From NCBI RefSeq assembly GCF_905475395.1, contig NC_058338.1, positions 95,341,435-95,405,434 on the forward strand: 64,000 nt of DNA, written 5' to 3'. The position numbers and the translations under genes are program-made. The stretch comes from Chrysoperla carnea (taxonomy: Eukaryota > Arthropoda > Insecta > Neuroptera > Chrysopidae). Below, in pieces: positions 52,801-59,920 of this stretch; the stretch's first letter is position 1; every line of letters starts with the position of its first letter. The notes under the pieces are model-generated. The model had not been told where the DNA came from, searched no databases, and saw nothing but the letters and a program-made list of their open reading frames with translations.

Positions 52801-55800
52801 TAATTTAAATTAGGCTCTAAAACAATATCATCACAACTTACTCTTTACGCACACATGCGCTTGGTCGGTGTAAACGTTACGGTATTGGTCCGCAGTCACT
52901 CGCGCTGCCATCTTGTAAGTGACGAACGAGGTTTTATTAACGAATGAAGTAATATGTTACTGTCTAGTTTTATAATTTTTCGTCCTAAGAAATGGTAAGT
53001 TTTTTTTTCATATACAGGGTGGGCCTTTTTAATATACACCTAAATATATCGTTTTGTAGTAAACCAATAAAAAAAATAGCTTAAACAAAAATCGCGAAAA
53101 AAATGGTTTAGATGAAAAATTTTAGTTTTTTTATGAGACTCAACTTTCTAATTTAAAATGTTATTCTATTTCTTACCGTTTATGATTGGCTATGGTGGCG
53201 TTGGATGATAAATTGGCTATTACAGTAGCCCATAGTACCAGGTCTAATCTGATGTCAGAACATGATGTTGTCCATCAAACTCTGCAACTTTTTATTTAAA
53301 CACAATACTCCAAATTTTATGGAATACATTCTACATTCTTGAACGATATGTATAAAACAGTTTTAGTATGAAATGGTCATCATATTCATCGAAACTCAGG
53401 CCCGTGCGCAAGGGAGGAGTTTTGGGGGCCATTGAGAATCTGTCCACATAAAATTTGAACTAAGAATATACACCTGTAAATTTGAGATCGGTACATAGAG
53501 GCATAGGTACTTTGTCGTCGAGTACTTCAAATAGAAATCCTGGATCTTGGCGAGGCTATCGAAGTAGTTGATGCTGCGAAATATGATATGATTCAAAGAA
53601 GATAAAAAAGGAAAGGCTGGAGAAGAGCTCAGGAAAATTTTCAAAACCATGAGCGATATCTGCGATGAATACGACATAGAAGTGCGGAAGCCAAGGCTCG
53701 TGTTAGAACAGACTCAACGCTCGAAAGATTATAGATCGAATTTTGAAATATCGCAATATTTTATCAAATTTAGCATGTCTCTTTCTCAATAAAATGAAAA
53801 ATTTAGTAGAAACTTTTACTCGACTTTTTGAACTAGATTATTTAATTTTGTACGATGATTTCCGTGGCATCTAGGTCGACGAAGTTAAACTTTTTCGAAA
53901 ACACATTGCCGGACAGTATGCCAAAAACTCAACCGAAGCACTCGATATTTGAAATAAAGATGCGTTTCTGAATGTTTAGTAAATGCTTTGCTTTCTGGCA
54001 GTTTTGCCTGTGGCAACATCGACGAATGAACGCTCCTTTTCAACCTCGCGTTGTCTCAAAACATACCTTAGATCGAAAGTGTTTGAAGATCGGCTAAACG
54101 GTTTAGTCTACGCTCAATATACATCGCAATGTAGAGGATCGCTGCAGACAGAGTTTTGGAAAAGTTTTTTTCTGTACCTCCCAGAATTAACTTCAATAGT
54201 GACTGAATATCACATTTGACCTAATTTAATGTTTTCTTACTCGAAAAAAGAATTTTTTGTTTTTATTGACTTTATGACCTAACATGGTGAATGGAAGTTT
54301 GAACTCCTCGCTTGGACATTTCATGCGCACGGGCCTGTACGAAAACCATTGCATTTAAAAGTTAATAGATCGTATTATTTATTAAATAGAATTTTTTCTT
54401 TTGTATTCTTTTTTATTTTTGGTTGATAATTTGGTGATATGTGATTGAATCTTTTCCATGCATTTGTAAATCCTTTTGATTTACAAAGTTTTCTCAATGA
54501 TATAAAATTACACGAAATCTAATGATATTTATTTTTGCAATTTATATAAATATCATATTTTATTTTGTTTTGAATTTGGTTTAATGAACTGACTAAGGTG
54601 TTATAAACTTATAAAGGTTAAATAAAAGTAACAATCGTGTATTTTTATTCGTGTATTTATAAATTTATTTCTAATAAAGAAACCGAATACTTTATAATAC
54701 TTCTAATGTTTCAATATTTATTATTTACAAATGATCAAAAAATAAACTTTCTCGTTTTAAATACTAGGTGTCTTTTTTAAGTTGAAAAAAAAATTTTATC
54801 GATAACAAGTGAAAACAAACAATTGACTGAGTTAATTGTTGAAATACCATGCATAGTCAGTGTTGATTTCTATATGACATTACACATACAAACATGTGAC
54901 ACATACATAACTGATAATCAAGTATAAGTACATATTAAAAAATTTCCGCCTAATTGGCGCCCTCACGAGTAAACAGTGATGTTTACGAAAAAATGTTCCA
55001 AACAAAAGTTGTTTAATTTTTGATAAGGAACATTTTTTTACATTTAAACTTTTGTTCTATCTCTAACGGTTTACAAGATGGGTCCTACGGACCCAAGACC
55101 CAATTGACCTATGATGCTCATTTACGAACTTGACCTCACTTTTTCCGTCCTGAGTACGCTGTAAAAATTTCAGCTCGATATCTTTTTTCGTTTTTGAGTT
55201 ATCGTGTCCACAGACGGACGGACGGACGGACGGACAACCGGAAATGAACTAATTAGGTGATTTTATGAAGACCTATGACAAAATTTTTTTCCTAGCATCA
55301 TTATTTTTAAGCGTTACAAACTTGGGGCCAAACTTAATATACTATGTATATTTCATATATACATGGTATAAAAATGCTTCAAACGAATATAGGCGCACAT
55401 CTTACGCAGACATTAAACTTGACTAAGATTTTCAAACTCAATGAAAAGCACACCTTACCCAAAACCTCTTAATCGATAGATGAAAACTTTAAATTAGAAA
55501 AAATTCGTAGCGAAGGAGTTGCGTCAGCTAAGCGAATTCCCTCAGAGAGTGAAAAATAACACATTTTTCTAAAAATCGAATATTGCATTTTTATTTTTCA
55601 AGAATTTTTATTTCGAAAACTAAACGTTTAGAGAAAAAAACCTATGAAATACCGAAATCCTTCTTGTCACCAAATTTAATTCAAATCGGACTCAAATTGC
55701 GACCGCTAGAGAGTTTAAATATATATATAAATTTTTAACCATGGTCATTTTTGACATCTAGTAGGTAGGTTCGATGAACATTTGAATAAATTTTATCGAA

Positions 55801-58800
55801 ATTCCACCATCAGTACAAAAGCAATAGCTCCATTTCCCTTGACAATTCGCTAACAATTGTCATTGGTTAAGAAAGTAACATTTTTTGTTCGAAATATTTT
55901 TCTGCAAACCGTACAGTTTTAGACAAAAACGGACTGAAAAGTTTTAACCAAAATTATTATTTCGTATAATTGTTTCTGCAAAATCTATAGACACTCTTCG
56001 GAAAAATTTTTCCCATAAACCCAATAAAAGTGGTTTGTTTTTCTATAGAGACCAGTTTTGTTCAAATTGAATGAACAAATGCACAAAATGATAGATTTCT
56101 CTATCAATTACTGTGTAAACTATTGGTTTTACAAAAAATTTGTTACAACAAAAATTGTTAGCGTATTTATAAAGAACAACTTTCTAATTTCAAGCATTCA
56201 TCGAATGTTTATCAGTTATGAATCAGAGTGAGGTTTTAATTGAACCTTAAACTTCGAATTCGATGCCGGTATACAAAATGTGTCCCTTTAAAACTAATAA
56301 TTTTTGTTTGAAGCGTTTTCCTCGATTAAATTGATTTATCAATTTCAAGTGACACTCTGTAAATTGAGAAGATGAAAGTATTAAATATCCATTTTCCTCT
56401 ATATTGTTTGATTTTAAAGTGATTGGTTTTATTTTGATTGAAGTCTGTTTTGTGGTAAAAAAGAAAACTTCAAATGATTTTGTGTCATAGTTTATCTATA
56501 CTTACACGATGCAATTGGAAAATACATTACGAAATACAACTAGGTTAGGTTAGGTTATATTGGCTGTCCACGAAGGACACAGTCAGGCTATAGAACCGAA
56601 TGTGATACCATATATGTGTTTTACCATCTTTCCGCTGATAATTTTATTTATCAGCTCCTAAATTTCACAGGCTGAGTGCACCTCCTTCATGCATAAATCA
56701 TGCACTACACCAGCCCATCACAACTATTAATTAAATTAATTCTGTTGCGACGGCGGGAATCAAACCCGCTACCCTATGCATACCGTGTACGGCATTGGTT
56801 ACGCCTTAACCAACTGAGCTAATAGGGCGACAAATACAACTAAGTTCAAGAAATTATAGGGTGTCGGGCGAATAAACGATCAAACTTTAAAGACTAATTT
56901 TAAGCGTAAAATGTTTATTATGCTTTTTCTAAAGACGCATATTTAAGGCATTACGAGCCAAAAATAATCGAGTAAAGAAAGGAGGGGTTCAAATTTTTTT
57001 CATCATGTTAGGTCATAAAATCAATGAAAACAACAAATTTTTTTTCGAGTACAACAACATTTTATTATGTCAAAATGTGATTTTCAATAATTTAACTCTG
57101 CGAAATATAGAAAAAAAAGAGTTTTCCAAAATTTTTGAGTAAGACTAAACCGTTTATTCAATCTTTGACATTATCGGTCTAAGGCAGGGCTTCTTAAACT
57201 TTTGTAATTCACGACCCCATTTATGATTGCGAGTTTCTTGACGACCCCATACAAATATAAAAAAAAAATAAATTAATATTTTTTGATGATTTATTTATTA
57301 GGTAACAATATACATATACATATGAAAATATATAAGTTTAGAATTCGTTTTGAAACATACAAAAATCTAAAATTAAAAATTGCACAAAAAATTATAAAAT
57401 TGTATTTATTATAGTTTCAAAAATAAAAGTGTAAGTTAAAAATTTAATGAGATGGATGTGCCTGTTTTTTATTGCATAACAAATCAAATCTTGGTGGAAT
57501 GTTTGAAACTGCTGGACGTAAAACCTCTTCAACATTTTTTATCGCTGAACGATATTGGAATTTAATATGTGTTAAAGCTGTTTCTTCAGCATTAATACCT
57601 AGAAATTTTGTTGATAATTATTTCTCGGGATTATTTCGGCTTTTAGAGATTGACAAAAATAAATTTATATTTTTTATTAATTCCAATAACATTTCATAAT
57701 TCATAGTAAATGTTATTCAAGTTATTATAATACTCTTAATAGAAATGCAGGTACAAACAATCTTTCCGAACTAGAAGATTTTATGATATATTTATCTACG
57801 ATAATTGTTATTTTATCTTTATAACAATAATTTTACAAGTTAAAAAACATTTTCTGTTAAATTGTGTTCTTACCTCTCGCGACCCCAGAATTTTGCTACG
57901 CGACCCCAAATGGGGTCGCGACCCATAGTTTAAGAAGCCCTGGTCTAAGGTATGTTTTGAGACGATGCAAGCTTTAAAAAGTGCGTTTATTCATCGCTAT
58001 TGTCATGGGTAACACTGCTGTAAGAGAATACTTCATTACAAATATCAAGTCCTTCGAATGAATCTTTAGACGTACCATCCGGCAAAGCGTTTTCACCTAA
58101 GTTTAACTTCCGTAATCCAGATATCACGGAAATCATCTTACAAAATAGTACGGTTCCATAGTATTGAGTATGGTTCAAAAAGTTCATCACAGGTGTCTTC
58201 TTCAAAGTTTTTATTTATTTCATTTATAATTATTAATATTTGAGAAAGTAGTTGTAAGTAGCATTTTTTCACGAATCTAGTGTCTGGAGAGGCAAAAATA
58301 TTGCTTCAAGAGAATTAGAAACAATTAAAAAAAATTTTTTTAAATTGTTTTTTATTAATTTTACAAATATAAATGGTTTTTCTAAATTATAAATTTAAAC
58401 GCCAGTGACATCGTGACGTCAACACATCGTTTTTAACAACACCACCGCGCGGAAAAATTATAAAATAACATGCAAAATGATAAATGGTTTGTTTCTAAAC
58501 TTGCTTTCAATATATTATAACGTAATTTTTGAATAGAAACAAGCTGAAAAATGTGATTTTAGCTCACTTTCCGATTCCGATTGGCTCACTGCCACAATGG
58601 GTGTAAATACGTCACTACCCTTTCTTTTATTAAAAAATTTAACTATTTTTATTAATAAATAGCAGATACCCGACCGCTTTGCTGAGCAATTTCTACTTCA
58701 AAAACAAAGACTACCGCGTTATAGCCCTCAGTTTCCTTACCCTTGCTTTTCCTCCCTTTTGTTCACAATTTTATGGATTTTAACTTTTTTGAAAAATAAA

Positions 58801-59854
58801 ATTTTGTCCATGATACTCGCTGGTATTCATCTAACTTTCTATAGATGAAATAATTTTTAAAATCGGTTAAGTAGTTAATTCAAAAGTTTCATATAAACTT
58901 TCATCTTCTATCCCCCCTTCCCCCTTGAAGAATTTTGAAAATAGTAATACAGGAAACTTTTCTTTTGAACCATGTTCATATATCATTTTTTACATTTCCA
59001 ACTTCAAAATTGACTGAGTTTCATACAAACTTCCAACATTTGTTTTAGCCTCTTAAGGAATTAATTTCCGAAAATTCTTTCTTAGTGCACACTTCCGCAA
59101 CTTAAGGAACGTTTGTCAAAATTCCATGCTACTTGAGCCAGCGGTTTCAGCTATTTGAGCCTCGAGTTAGTCAGTCAGTTTCTTCTTTTATATATACAGA
59201 TAGCAGTTACCCACCGGCTTCGCTAGGCAATTGCAATTTTAAATACAAAAAATATTTCGTTATAAACTTCACTTCATTTGCCATCACTTTTTTCCGCTCG
59301 TTGGTTTTAATTTTTCGCACCCGCTACTTCACTGGACGTGCCGCCCAGATTAATTGGAGTGATTGATTTTTTCCTTTCTTGATTAGTGTAATATTTATTT
59401 TTATGGAAAGAAAAATTGGATGGCAATTTTAATATTTAAAATATGAATAAGGAAACATAGTGTTCGTGAGAGGAAAGAAAAAATTAATTATAAAACCGTA
59501 AGTCTTAGTAGTTCTGTATCAAATATTCTTTCTAAGATAATTGATTTTGTAAGAAAAACAAAATTTTCGTACAAAAATTTCCGATATCATAACGCTTGTG
59601 AGAATAATAATTATTTTTTGAATATTGAATATATTGTATATCAAAAGAACCTTGGTAACATTATAACATATGTATATACGTTCATCTATATTTGTCTATA
59701 AAATTATTAACATGGAGTTCCCATATACAAAATTCACATCCCCTGTGTAACCCCTTAGTCGACGAATTACTAAAAATCTCTTCTTAGTGCTCCCTTACGT
59801 TACTTAAGGAACGTGTGTACAAATTATCATGCTTCTCGACCCAGTGGTTTCAGT

Positions 59855-59920
<66 letters not shown>

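Noticed and set aside
56750-56831. A tRNA gene on the minus strand
   Set aside because: A and B boxes are good, but the acceptor stem does not close, and the unit continues into a 200-bp body with tail and flanking 11-bp target duplications, so it is a SINE.
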